A DNA stretch of 64,000 bases from Rotaria sordida. Taxonomy: Eukaryota > Rotifera > Eurotatoria > Philodinida > Philodinidae. The stretch lies in assembly GCA_905250125.1 (NCBI GenBank), contig CAJNOL010000163.1:124001-188000 (forward strand), written 5' to 3'. The position numbers were made by a program, and so were the translations under genes. Positions 36,653-48,505 of this stretch are shown here, piece after piece. Numbering within the stretch: the stretch's first letter is position 1; every line of letters begins with the position of its first letter. The notes under the pieces were generated by a model that was given only the letters and a program-made list of their open reading frames with translations, was not told where the DNA came from and did not search any database.

Positions 36653-39600
36653 ATGCAACAACAAGTCGTTTCGTTCACGACTCTTCATAATAATGATAAT
36701 AAGATTGATTGTTTTAGTTATATTGTAAAACAATGTCATTTTTATATTGAAAATTTTGGTATTATAGTTAAAAGAGTACTATGCAAACCATGCCCATTAT
36801 TATCAAAAGAAACAAAACGAAAGAAAAAGAAACAAGTAAATATTTTTTTTCAAAACTATACTTTTGTTTTAATCTAGTTCAAAAACAAAAACAAATAATA
36901 ATCTCTCACTCATAATCATTTCCTCTTGTCAACTATTGACTATTTCAAATATATCATCTCTCCATTCATAAGTAAATAGATAAGATTAGATTGTTTTCTT
37001 TTTTATGTATATGGGCAGAATCATTTGTTAGCGACGTGACTTCGGAAAATTAAAATGTGTGTCTCGAGATAATAAGCTTTATTAGATCCGATTTTTATAT
37101 GTTGCATGCACATTAAGTTACTCTAGATACCCTATAAAATCAGTGCTATGAAGCTTTGTTTAGAGGAGTTACTGATAAAAAACTACCGTTAGCGACATAA
37201 CACAGAAAAGGACATCAATTTTCACTTCATGTATTTTTGTTTTTAAAAACTCTCAATTCATGTACAATTTTAGAAAACTAAATAGGATATTCTGTAGACG
37301 GCTCCTAAGACTATAAAGTCTATATGCAAAATTTTTTCTGATCATGTCTAGATTTTTCGAAAAAATCGATTTATTTGTCGTCAGTGACGTGATACAGTGC
37401 GACTACACAATCGAGGTGGCGCTTTTGTTACTAATTGAAAGTTCAAAATTGACTTCAAACATTACAAATCATTACTCAGAGTCCCTAGATGACGATAAGA
37501 CAAAAGTTTTCACTTCTTCAATTTTTAACGTCTCTAGAAAACCGGTTTTTCGGAAGAAACTTTTTAGAACCCAATCTTGCTGAAAATTTTACCATAGATG
37601 CAGCTTGTGCCCTAGACACTATCCTGAACTTTTCAGATTTTTTTCTCATTTAATTAGCGAGATATTTGCTCGTTACTTTTTAACTAATTAATTAATTAAT
37701 TAGTTTTAATTAATAACCATGTGAAAGACCAAACAGTTTCATATAAGCCTATGCCAAAAGAATTTATCCGGAAAATTCACTCTTATAGAGAATCAACGTC
37801 AAATGAAAAATGCAAATATCCTATTTCGCCTGATTTTGCCCATATGGCTTATATAAATCTAAAATATATAGTTTTTCTTCTGCTTTATTGATCGAAAAAC
37901 TATGATTAATTTTTTCAAGTGTAAAAAAAATCTTTAACATTAAAAAAACTTTCTTTTCTTAATTATGCATAACAATCATATTACTTGCAAATATAACTCT
38001 AATATTGACATTTTGTAATGAAAAAATATGTTAGATTGATTGATGTTGAAAGATGTTTAATAAATAAAAATTATAAGTATAAAACATATCTATTTACAAT
38101 TCTTATTATCAATATGTACTAAATTTATGTCGTGTATTTATATCATCAATAATTGTCTTCACATGATAATAACCAATGCTAATTTCCTAGGAAATTTACA
38201 TGTTGTCATCACATTTCTTATCATTTTTTTAAGTGGACTTGTAATAACGCATTCTATTATCTTTTATTATTTTAAATGATACGAAAAATCAAAAAAAAAA
38301 AGAAATATTTGTATGAATATGATTGCATTCCATAAAAAACCAACAGCAGATGAAATACAAGGACAGCTGAAGTTTTCTATTCTCATATATTGAATTGTCA
38401 ATCAATTTTTCTAAAATAGTTGACATTGCGTGGGTCGATGTATATTCATTTGTAATGTAATTTATCTGCTCATTTTTTTTTGTATTATTAATCGATTACT
38501 TTAGTTGCCTGAATACATATTCGATAAAAGACAAGTACATTTTCTTTGTTGTTTTTATTTTTTCTTTGAGATTACGGAAATTGAAGGATGGATGCTATTA
38601 GAAATCACTTATTTTTTTTTTGCTTTATTAAACGCATCTTATATGTCTTTTTTTTGCTTTTATAATAATTATTGGTTCATGTCTCAGGAGAAACATATTA
38701 ATAATCTATCCTTGAAAATAGCTATACTCAACTATTTTCTTCTCCGTAGAGTTGGTTATCAATATTATCACTCACTTTTCTTTTTATTCTACAGTCTTTC
38801 GATTCTTTTATCTCCATATGCTACATACATGCCTATCACGCCTACTCAACAACTACCATCAGTCGTCGTTAGTGATTATAATATTTTTTTTTTCCTTGCT
38901 TTCCTCTATGAATTTCTTTTTTTCTTTCTTACCCTGTAAAAATGTCACTCAGTATTCTGTTTTTTTTTTCTGATTTTTTTCTCATTCTTCTGTGCGTTTA
39001 ATAGAGTGACAGCAAATCTAGATACTGAGTAGCAGAAGGGTACAATTTTTTTTTTTNNNNNNNNNNAAAATATCTATCAAAAATACGTGTCGCGTTAATT
39101 TTGTCCTTGGTAGTTTATATAGAGTCATTTGATTGATCCATTGACCGTACAATGAAGAAAAGGAATTGAAGGACATATTAAGTCTTTTTATCCTTTTTTC
39201 CTTTGACCACATTATTGAATTAGCAAAAGCGACGTCAATCCCATATTATTGTGGTAATAGAAAAAAAAAGAAAAGAGTGAATCGATGAAAATTAATGTCA
39301 AAAAAATACATGCGCTTTTTTCTTGATACATCTTTTTAAATAAACATCTATCTTCTTTTGAGTCATTCTATAATTTCTGACGACATTTAATTCATAATAA
39401 ATACTATTTCAACTTTTCATGAGTTGTGAAGTTTATTGTATATATATATTAACTTTGTTTTTGATTGTCTAATAATGACTTCATAGGATCTCTATTGAAT
39501 GTAGATGGAGAACATTTCGTTTCGAAAAATTTGAATTTTTTCAAAATTATCAATTTTATAGACTTGACAAAAACAAAAAAATATTTTTTTCATCGGTTAA

Positions 39601-42308
39601 TAGTCCATGAAGTTCACTACCAAGAATTTTCTTATTATTTTCAAATCCCATGTTTCCTTTATTTTCTGCAATCGTTCTATAAATGATCATTGTAGTGACT
39701 AATAGAGAGTAAAGAGTTAAAAATATTTTACCGATGAATTATATTCATTAGAAATGATGTTTGAAAATAGCGGAAAGATAAACAAAAAAACATATCGTTG
39801 ATTTCCCATGATAAAGTTACTCAATTGTTTTTTTTCTTTACTTCCTCTTGATTTAATTTGAAACTATTGTTTTCTACTAGAATAAATATCATATTATTTC
39901 AAAAAACCAAAATTCAAATTTTTTTCCGGTAGATTTCTGATGGTTTCACTAATTATCTATCAATGTCAATACGACCGTTTCGAGTTAGTTTTTCTTCTTT
40001 TATGAGAATAACAAAACAATAATTGAACAAATATCGGAAATCATTATTCTTCACTTTCTTTTTTTTTTCAAAAGCTAGATTGCATTAGCAATACAATTCA
40101 ATTTTGCTTTTCTTCTTCAATTCATATTAACAATTTATCAAATCAGGAAATTTACATACTTTATCACAGGCTTTTATTTCCGTTAATAGAAAAAAAAAAA
40201 AAAAAAAGAATTGATGATATGTTTAATCAACTAATCATTTGTATGTTTTTATTAATTTATATATATATATATATATACATGTTTTCGATATAGTTATTCA
40301 TGAATACAAACTAATAACAACATTTAATTATGTTTTTCTTTTTTGTTTTTTTTTAGTATAAAACTAATCTGGATAGAAATGGTCCTTCTTCAAATATTAC
40401 TAGAGCAACAACAAATGATGCAAACAATAGTAATATGTTAGCTGATGACGATCTGCCTGAAATTGTTTCTATTGTGAGTAATAAATCATATTCGAATATT
40501 TTATTTTATTTTACTTAAGTCTTTTCTTTTGTATAAATTCTTTATATGCAATCATCTATGATTGTAGAAATCTACAACTAGTAGTAGTTATGAAATGGTA
40601 AATTTGAATTAAAAAGAAAAATACTAATTGATTTTAATTATAGTTTTTGTTTTCTAATATTACTATTAATGCTTGGGTGTCTTTTTTTTTCTTATTTGGT
40701 GATTTATATTCTATGAATGTAAATTACGAAAGAATAGGAAATTTTTTGAGTACTTTCCAGAATATTCTTGTTCAATCTATAAATGATTCATTTGTAATTA
40801 AGCAACGAAATTATTAATCACATGCAATGTTGACTTATATTGAGTAGAAAGAAAAGAATTATTGATATTTCACCTCTTGACAAAGAGGTCGATAAATATT
40901 CGAGTAAACGTGGAAAAAAAGAAAAAAAAAGACAACAAATGATTGTTTTTGCTTATCATGGGCAGAAACATGACGTCATTTAGCTGACGTCGTTAGGAGC
41001 ATGCGCCAACATTCTCGTATTCTATGACGACAATATTGCAATCATCGTTGATTCGTTCCTCAATGCGTTGGCTGTTTTTCTACGACTAGTGCCTATGGTA
41101 AAAGAACTGCAAAACATTTTTTTTTTCTTTCTTCCTACATCTAAAGACTATTCTCCCACTCATTTTCTTTTTTTTCTCTCTATTACCCGTCTTTTTTTCC
41201 GTACTTTTTACTGTCTCGTTCTTTCTTATTGTGTATCATGTCATTAGTTCGCGTTGACCACAGTTAAAGGTTATATTATGATTTGTATCCTACTTTTCGA
41301 CAATAGATAATAATAATCATTCGTTGATTTATGAAAGATACTCGACTAAACGATAAAGTATCTATGGATTTTTTGGAACTTCCTCGTCACGTCGAACATC
41401 ATAAGTTTTATTTAAGTTCATGTGAGTCAAGCGCTGGAATTGACACACATGATTCAAATATATCATCAAGACATTCATCTTTATCATCCAATTCATCATC
41501 AAATATTGTTTTACCTACACGAACATCATCATCTATTCATACAAATATTTTTTTAAATATTCTTAAACGTTTACACTGTTTAACATTACGTCGTAAAAAA
41601 AATGGTCGATATCGGTCACTTTCATCATCACTACATCTTTTCTTTAAAAAAAATCAACAATCATCAAATAATATAGATCAATCAACCATTGAATTTTATA
41701 AATCACCATCTAGTCCACAAATTTCACCCATACAAACAGATATTGTAAATGTTAATTTATCAAACAAACTTAATCAAAGTTGCCAACAATTATATCATAC
41801 CGGTGCAAAACAAAATAAAATTTTAAATAGTAAAAATAATAAATTTCAAATAGAAAAATCATTGATTCAAAACATTAGACATTCTGATAAGACAGTTAGT
41901 GAAGATAATAATACAAATACATTAAGTTCAGTTGATTTAGCTCTAACACCACAATTATGTATACCTGCCTTAATAAAAGAATCAAATTTATCAGTTACAC
42001 CTGTTCAACACATAACAACTTTCGATTTAAAATCTGTAAGTGATTTTTTATTTGCATGTGTTTTTTTTTTGTTGCATCCTCCGAGTTGAGAAATCACGTA
42101 TGATTCTTTCTTCTTTTTGTTTCTCTCTATTACTAATATCGAAACATCTATTGTCTAGACATACACAACATATCTTGATTGATATAGTGTTCATTATTAT
42201 TTTCCATATTGAGATCTTTTCCTATGGTTAAAATCATAAAATAATTCCATTACATCATATCGATGATTGTATCAACGATTATTTTTCATTTTTTTCTTTG
42301 CCCACATA

Positions 42309-42346
<38 letters not shown>

Positions 42347-45300
42347 CTTTATTCATGCAAACCTAACGATTATTAATCTTTTATGTGATGAAAAATATTA
42401 TTGTTGATAGGAGAAAAAAAAAGTGGGACTTTTTTTGTTTTTCTTTCTGAAAAAAAAACAAGACGGAAGAAAAAAGAAATCGACTTATGTTTCGATTAAT
42501 TCGTCTAATATAAGTTCTGTTTTATTTGATTTGGGGTACATTTTTTTCAGAAAATGATAAGATGAAAGCTGCTTTTTTTTCCATTTATCTGTGAATACGG
42601 TTGTTATTTAATTCGTCATCATTTACACCCACTGTAACATGTGTTTTTCGATTTCTATATATATATATATTTATATATTTATATATGATAAAACTTATTG
42701 GCTTTCGCTTGTATCGATGATTAGATTGAGAAGAAAAAAAAACCAAAAAATTGCATATGTTGATATTGCAAGATAGTGTATCCTTTGTTGTCTTTGGATA
42801 TATATAATCTTTTGACCGAGTACAGGTAAATCATGATAATAATAAAAGCAAAAAAAAAAAAAAAGAAAAACAAGATGAACTAAATTGCCCCATCTAATTA
42901 TAAGCACTTTTATTGACATACATCTGAAAAATACTCGTTTATATTCTACCGTTTCCTTCGTGACGTTCTTTCGTTCTCTTTTCTGTTTCTGTTGTTTCTA
43001 GTAATTGTAGATGGCAACCAGTGGCGACCTTGCGTTGCTAGTAGTATTGTTATGATGTTGTGCTGTTATTTCACCTTGGAAATATGTCCAAATGTGCATG
43101 TATATTTATTGTAAAACAAAACACATATATAGCAACAAAAATTGCTAAGTGAAATGTAAACATAAACAAGAAATCATCTAATAGTATTTGGTAATAGTCA
43201 GTCAGCTGACTGTCACAATTATATTTTTGTTCGTAATAATTTATATGAATAATAATAGCCTTGAAACGTGACGAGACACATCGACAAATATACAAAGCAA
43301 CAATGTAACAGATTAACATAACGGATAAAAAGAACTTTTTTTTTTTGTATATTTGAATTCGGGTCATATTGTTTTATATTATTGACACGAGTGAAAGTTA
43401 AAAAAACTGCGCTAGATTTGACCTTGCTGTTTTAGTCAGCTCTCTATGATTGACATTGTCGTGATCGAAATCCTATCGTGACGTTGATGAGCGATTAGAC
43501 AGACAAAGACGAAGACGAGAGGCGTATGATAAAGAAAAAAAAAAAGAATAGAAGAAATGATGAAAAAAAGGAAAGGAAAAAAAAGAAAGGATATTCAGCT
43601 TTTTGATTTTTTTTTTCGTCAGTTTATAATATACAAAAGCGATAAAGAACAACTTTCGTTTTCAATACTCGCACTTTAAGATGGTTTGACAGTGAGCATA
43701 TATATGCAACAAAAGATGCACTTAAAGACGCAGGTATAATGCAATATGCTCCCCCTCTTTTTTTTTTGTTTATTAAACAGATTGATTAGATGGTCAAAGT
43801 CTAAACTATAAATAGCTTTTCATATTATTATCTTGTCAACATTTCTTTCTGAAAATTTACATATATATATCTATATATATCTATATATATATATATATAT
43901 ATTAAGTAATCTTATATATTTAATAATCTTGATTCTTAAGAAATATTTTATTTAAATAAAAGGAATTAAGTAAAAGAAAAAAACGATCACTTAAAGACGG
44001 TTCTTCCTTTTTTTTGTATTGGATTTATTATATTGAAAATAGTAATTTTAAACAATTATTAAAATATCATATATGCTTACAAAAATAATATATCTAACTA
44101 TCCTTGACTAATATATATATATATATATATATACATTTATTCTTAAAAAAAAATAACACTTTATTTTTTTTTTATATTTAGGATGAAACTAATAGTGCTG
44201 AGAGTGAAATTGAAATTACTAATATTACAAAAGAAGGATGTGATCGAGCAGAATCATCACAATTTGAACTTTTACAAACACTTGGCGCTGGTTCATTTGG
44301 AAAAGTATAACTTACTTACTTTTTTTTTCTATTCGTATATATCAAATTAACAAATAATATTATTTTTCTTTTCTAGGTTTTCCTTGTACGTAAAATTGTT
44401 GGTCCGGATGCCAGTACACTCTATGCTATGAAAGTATTGACAAAAGCAAGTCTTAAAGGTTAGTATTATTTGTAATAATGAAATAATTGTATGTATTGTT
44501 TGTATTATAAACAATAGTTCGTGATCGTCAACGAACGAAAATGGAACGAGATATCCTTGCACAAATTTCTCATCCATTTGTAGTCAAACTTCATTATGCT
44601 TTTCAAACTGAAGGCAAAGTTTATTTAGTCCTTGATTTTTTACGTGGTGGAGATCTATTTACACGTTTATCAAAAGAAGGTACATATATATATAATTCTT
44701 CTTTTTGTTTTTTTTTGTTTCAATTTATTTAATCTAATTAACAAGAAAAATTTCTTTTAATTTAGTTATGTTTACCGAACGAGATGTACAATTTTATTTA
44801 GCTGAATTAGCTTTGGCACTTGATCATTTACACTCACTTGGTATTGTTTATCGTGATTTAAAACCAGAAAATATTCTTCTTGATACTGATGGTCATATTG
44901 CATTGACTGATTTTGGTTTATCAAAAGAATCAGTGCCAACACAAGATTCAAAAACATTTTCATTTTGTGGTACTGTTGAATATATGTCACCTGAAGTTGT
45001 TTCACGTAAAGGACATTCACATGTTGCTGATTGGTGGTCATATGGTGTACTTGCATTTGAAATGATAACAGGACATTTACCATTTCATGGTACAAATCGT
45101 AAAGAAACAATGAATATGATATTAAAAGCTAAATTAGCTATGCCAACATATCCATCATTAGAAGCACAAAGTTTATTACGAATGTTATTTAAACGTAATC
45201 CAGCTAATCGATTAGGTGCTGGACCAGATGGTTTTCGTAATATACAAAATCATCCATTTTTTGAATCAATTGATTGGGATAAATTATATAAAAAACAAAT

Positions 45301-46936
45301 TGAACCACCATTTATACCACCTATTCATTCCGATTTTGCTCATTATTTTGACAAAGAATTTACATGTAAAACACCAACAGGTAGAAAATTTGATGTTTTT
45401 GTTTATTCCCGTTTATTTATTTTATTTTCGATTCTAATTCCTCTATAGATTCACCCGGTATTCCGCCAAGTGCTGAAGCTCATGAATCATTCCATGGTTT
45501 TAGTTATATTGCACCTGAATTAATAGATGCTCGTCAAAATGATTCAACATATTCAAATGATGTTGAAAGACGTTTAAGATCAATAATTGGTGTTAAATTA
45601 ACACCATTTAAAGATGAATATGAATTAAAAGAAGTTTTAAGCCATGGTAAAACATCAACATGTTATCGTTGTATACATCGACCAACACGTGAAGAATATG
45701 CTGTTAAAATAATCAAAGATCCAAGTATAAATGATCCATCTGATGAAATTGAATTATTATTTCGTTATAATCAATTAACACATATTATTCGAGTAAGTGA
45801 TAAATAAAAATAAAAATAAAAAAAGAAAAGAAGAAAATAATTTGTTTCATTAAATATTTAGATACGTGATGCATTTTTTAATTCACCTACAGTTTATATT
45901 GTAACAGAATTAATGCGTGGTGGTGAATTATTTGATAAAATTCGTCAAGAAAAATCTTTATCCGAACGTGAAAGTGCAAAAATAATGTTTGTTATTACAA
46001 AAACTGTTGAACAATTACACCGAAATTCAATTGGTAAGATTTTTTTTTGTTTTTTCTTAGTATATAAATTAGAAAAAAAAATTTTTTTTTTCATCTTTGT
46101 TTAGTACATCGTGATCTTCAACCTCGTAATATAATGTATGTTGATACAGATCGTCAACCATCCTCATTACGTATAGTTGATTTGGGTTTTGCTAAACAAC
46201 AACGTGCAGAAAATGGTTTATTAATGACACCATGTTTTACCAAAGAATATGCTGCACCAGAAGTTTTATCCAGAAAAAAATATGATGAATCTTGTGATAT
46301 ATGTATGTTATTTAATTTGAATGAAATTTTTTGATTTATCTCTAAATAATATAAAATCTAGGGAGTCTTGGAATACTACTATATACTCTATTAGCTGGTA
46401 ATACACCATTTGCATTTGATCGAAATGATTCACATGAACTTATTCTCGCACGAACGGCTAATAAATTATCATTCGCTGGACCAACTTGGGAGCGTGTGAC
46501 AGATGATGCAAAAGTACATTTACTTGTTTTTTGTTTTTTTATTGAAAAGAAGAAAAAATGATTTATTTCAGAGGTTAGTAAGTGCAATGCTTGATATCGA
46601 TCCAAAGAAAAGACCAACAGCATCAGAACTTTGTAAACATCCATGGTTTAGTAATATTGATAGTCTTCCGAACGCAAAATTGAGTAATATTCAAGATCAT
46701 AATCTCGTTCGAGTAAGTTAATGTCTTGTCTGTGTGTTTTTTTTTTGTCTTTAAAGAAGAAAAACGAAACTGATCGTTGTTTTTTTTGTTTTCAGCACAA
46801 TCTCGATGCTACATTTAATGCTATCAATACAAACCCAAATAAAAATTTAAAACTAGGCCCAATTGGTGATTCAAATTTATTTAAACGACGTAATGAACGA
46901 ACTGCTCATCAACAACAAACTGAAAAAGTGAAATAA
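36653..46936 (+). CDS. p90 ribosomal S6 kinase (RSK), double-kinase protein; about 809 aa in the distal-exon isoform
   Basis: Core exons: 44182-44304, 44377-44458, 44518-44679, 44766-45380, 45449-45792, 45862-46033, 46105-46302, 46362-46513, 46572-46712, 46796-46936 (709 residues plus stop). The distal form adds exons 36653-36835 (61 codons) and 40357-40473 (39 codons). The N-terminal AGC kinase has [27 protein letters not shown] and the activation loop [14 protein letters not shown]. The linker keeps the turn motif [12 protein letters not shown] and hydrophobic motif FHGFSYIA. The CaMK-like C-terminal kinase keeps the ERK site LLMTPC and AVKII, but has a weak glycine loop (LSHGKTSTC), HRDLQPRN and DLGFAKQ. 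The usual C-terminal PDZ-binding tail is absent (ends QQTEKVK). RSKs act downstream of ERK and PDK1. Exon 36653-36835 is supported only by its open frame and phase-0 donor. Confidence 0.9.
36836..40356. other. Long 5' intron or intergenic region with a gap
   Basis: If the exon at 36653-36835 belongs to RSK this is its first intron (3.5 kb). It is A+T-rich. The long hydrophobic frame at 38505-38939 comes from T-rich sequence. An assembly gap of 10 N is at 39057-39066. A TA-rich tract precedes the acceptor of the exon at 40357. Confidence 0.5.
39057..39066. other. Assembly gap (10 N)
   Basis: Ten N flanked by a T run, probably a place-holder of unknown true length at a hard-to-assemble homopolymer. 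Confidence 0.98.
40568..40597 (+). CDS. Candidate 30-nt cassette microexon of RSK
   Basis: AG at 40566-40567 is followed by ten codons ([10 protein letters not shown]) and then a GTAAAT donor, all in phase 0, matching both the donor at 40473 and the acceptor at 44182. Inclusion would add ten mostly Ser/Thr residues just before the N-terminal kinase domain. Such a small open segment can occur by chance. Confidence 0.35.
40971..40992. promoter_or_regulatory. Paired CRE sites before an internal RSK promoter
   Basis: An exact CRE palindrome TGACGTCA (40971-40978) is followed seven bases on by TGACGTCG (40985-40992), and then by GCATGCGCC, resembling an NRF1 site. They lie 340-360 bases upstream of the ATG of the alternative first exon at 41331, in a patch of raised GC content. 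This is a good candidate for a CREB/ATF-responsive promoter core. Confidence 0.5.
41331..42035 (+). CDS. Alternative first exon of RSK: 235-residue Ser-rich N-terminus
   Basis: An open frame from ATG ([20 protein letters not shown]...) runs 235 codons to a GTAAGT donor in phase 0 after FDLKS, so it can join the kinase exon at 44182 (DETNSAESE) in frame, giving a protein of about 944 residues. The segment is rich in Ser, Asn and Thr ([17 protein letters not shown]) with a basic patch ([20 protein letters not shown]) and has no recognised domain. Its codon use matches the neighbouring exons. It is much longer than any RSK N-terminus I know. It could instead be a separate small gene, but the strong donor and matching phase argue for RSK. 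Confidence 0.65.
42313..42340. repeat. (TC)n microsatellite
   Basis: Fourteen TC units in the intron before the RSK kinase exons. Confidence 0.95.
43704..43733 (+). CDS. Candidate short first exon of RSK
   Basis: ATG plus nine codons ([10 protein letters not shown]) ends at a GTATAA donor in phase 0, able to join 44182 in frame. The resulting 719-residue protein would be close to the usual RSK length (about 735). It follows a patch of raised GC at 43380-43530 with a TGACGTTG motif, a possible promoter. It is very short, so it could be chance. Confidence 0.35.
43861..43902. repeat. (AT)n tract in the RSK intron
   Basis: AT dinucleotide repeat with two CT interruptions; a second AT tract is at 44110-44133. 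Confidence 0.9.
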
Positions 46937-48505
46937 TTTTTACGTCTATGTTTTGTTTATGGTTTTTCTTTCTCAAACAGCTGATATGTTTGTGTCTGTT
47001 TTTTGTTTTTTTTTATTCGTTCTTTTTTCTCTCATTGTTTTTATTTTCTCGGTGGTGTATATCTATTTGTCATATTTTTTTTTTCTTCAGGGTATGTATA
47101 ACCTGAACAGTATCTGTCTTTTCTTATTGCTGTTATTTATATCCTTATTAATGTTGTTGTTGTTCGTTCGTTTCGTTCTTTGTTTGTCAAATGCTAGTGC
47201 GATGCAATATGCAAATGTAAAAACATATATTGACAGAATTATTGACTTTTATTGGTTCGTATTTTCTGTTTGTCATTTTGCATATTTGTCTTGGTTTTTT
47301 TTATGTTGATAGTCTGAGGAAAAGAGAACAACGAAAAAACACACACATACACCCAAAAATATCATGTTTCGATTGTATTGTTTATAAGCGGTTTTTTGTT
47401 TTGGTTTTATTTTCTTTGTTTTATTTTTGTTTTTATTTATTGTTGACTACTAGACAGGTTGGAATACATACTGATTATTTGATAAATGAAGAACAGTGAG
47501 GGATAAAAACAAAACAAAAAAAAAAATAAATGTTTTAATTCATAGAAAAGTTTTATACGGAAAAAAAAATGAAAATTAAAGAATATTTATTAGAATATCT
47601 GTCATATTGTTTTTGAAATAACAGAATAGTTTATAAAGAATAATTCTCTGAATATTTCTGAAATAGTTCAATTACTTTTTAACCTATTCAGACATATTTT
47701 TAAGATTTCCCTTTCAATTTTCTACAAGACTACCTCGTTTTATTTGTCGATTTTAAATAACTTTTTTTTAAACAACTAATACAAGTCTATTGACTTAATT
47801 GTCACTTTTTTCTTTAATTTGCTTTACTGAACATGTAAATCCATCATTTTTACTTTTTTTTGCCTTAAGTTCGTTGTAATTCATGAGAGAAAAATAAACT
47901 ATTTTATATAAGAAAATTTTCAGCGATTTCTTCATTATTGAAAATTCAATAATCTTTAGGAATGAATGATAAAAATAATCTTCACATTATTATAGTATTC
48001 GTTTTTTGTTAATCAATGATTCATCTCTATCGAGACTATTGACTTTGTCATAATTCTGATTTAAACTTATTAGGTTACAATGAAAACTGGTCAAAAATTA
48101 TATAAAGAAAGGGCATAAATTTAAGGATGATAACGTGCAGTGAAGCAAATTAAAGAAAAATGGTTTTTTTTGTGGTAAAGCATGCTTGTAATATTGAGAG
48201 GATCGTTCTTTACGGACCACCTGTTAGATCATTTTGAATAATAAGAAGGAAAAAAAACATCGTTCTTTTCGTTCGTTTTTTTATGTGCTTTTTTTTCGCT
48301 CTAGATCTTGTATTCTTTTTTTTCAGAACTTTCTGCCCACAAATAAAAAGAACCTACGGACTTAACCAAAACGTTATCTATTTTTATTTTCATATCTTTT
48401 TTTCTCTAATATTTACTTACATATATATAAATATTAGGATAAAGAGTTACCTGACGAGTCTTTTTTTTCTTCATTGTGTAGATATTTTATCATTATCATA
48501 TAGTC
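46937..48505. other. Intergenic between RSK and the carboxypeptidase
   Basis: Holds the RSK 3' UTR (T-rich, giving spurious hydrophobic frames at 46953-47499) and the carboxypeptidase promoter region. Nothing else is recognisable. Confidence 0.5.

Noticed and set aside
38505-38939. A 144-residue hydrophobic plus-strand frame
   Set aside because: It is made almost wholly of Phe, Tyr, Leu and Ser from T-rich DNA, overlaps another similar frame, and has no splice-linked or homologous features.
44772-45110. A 112-residue minus-strand frame
   Set aside because: It is antisense to the main RSK kinase exon, whose plus-strand reading is unambiguous.
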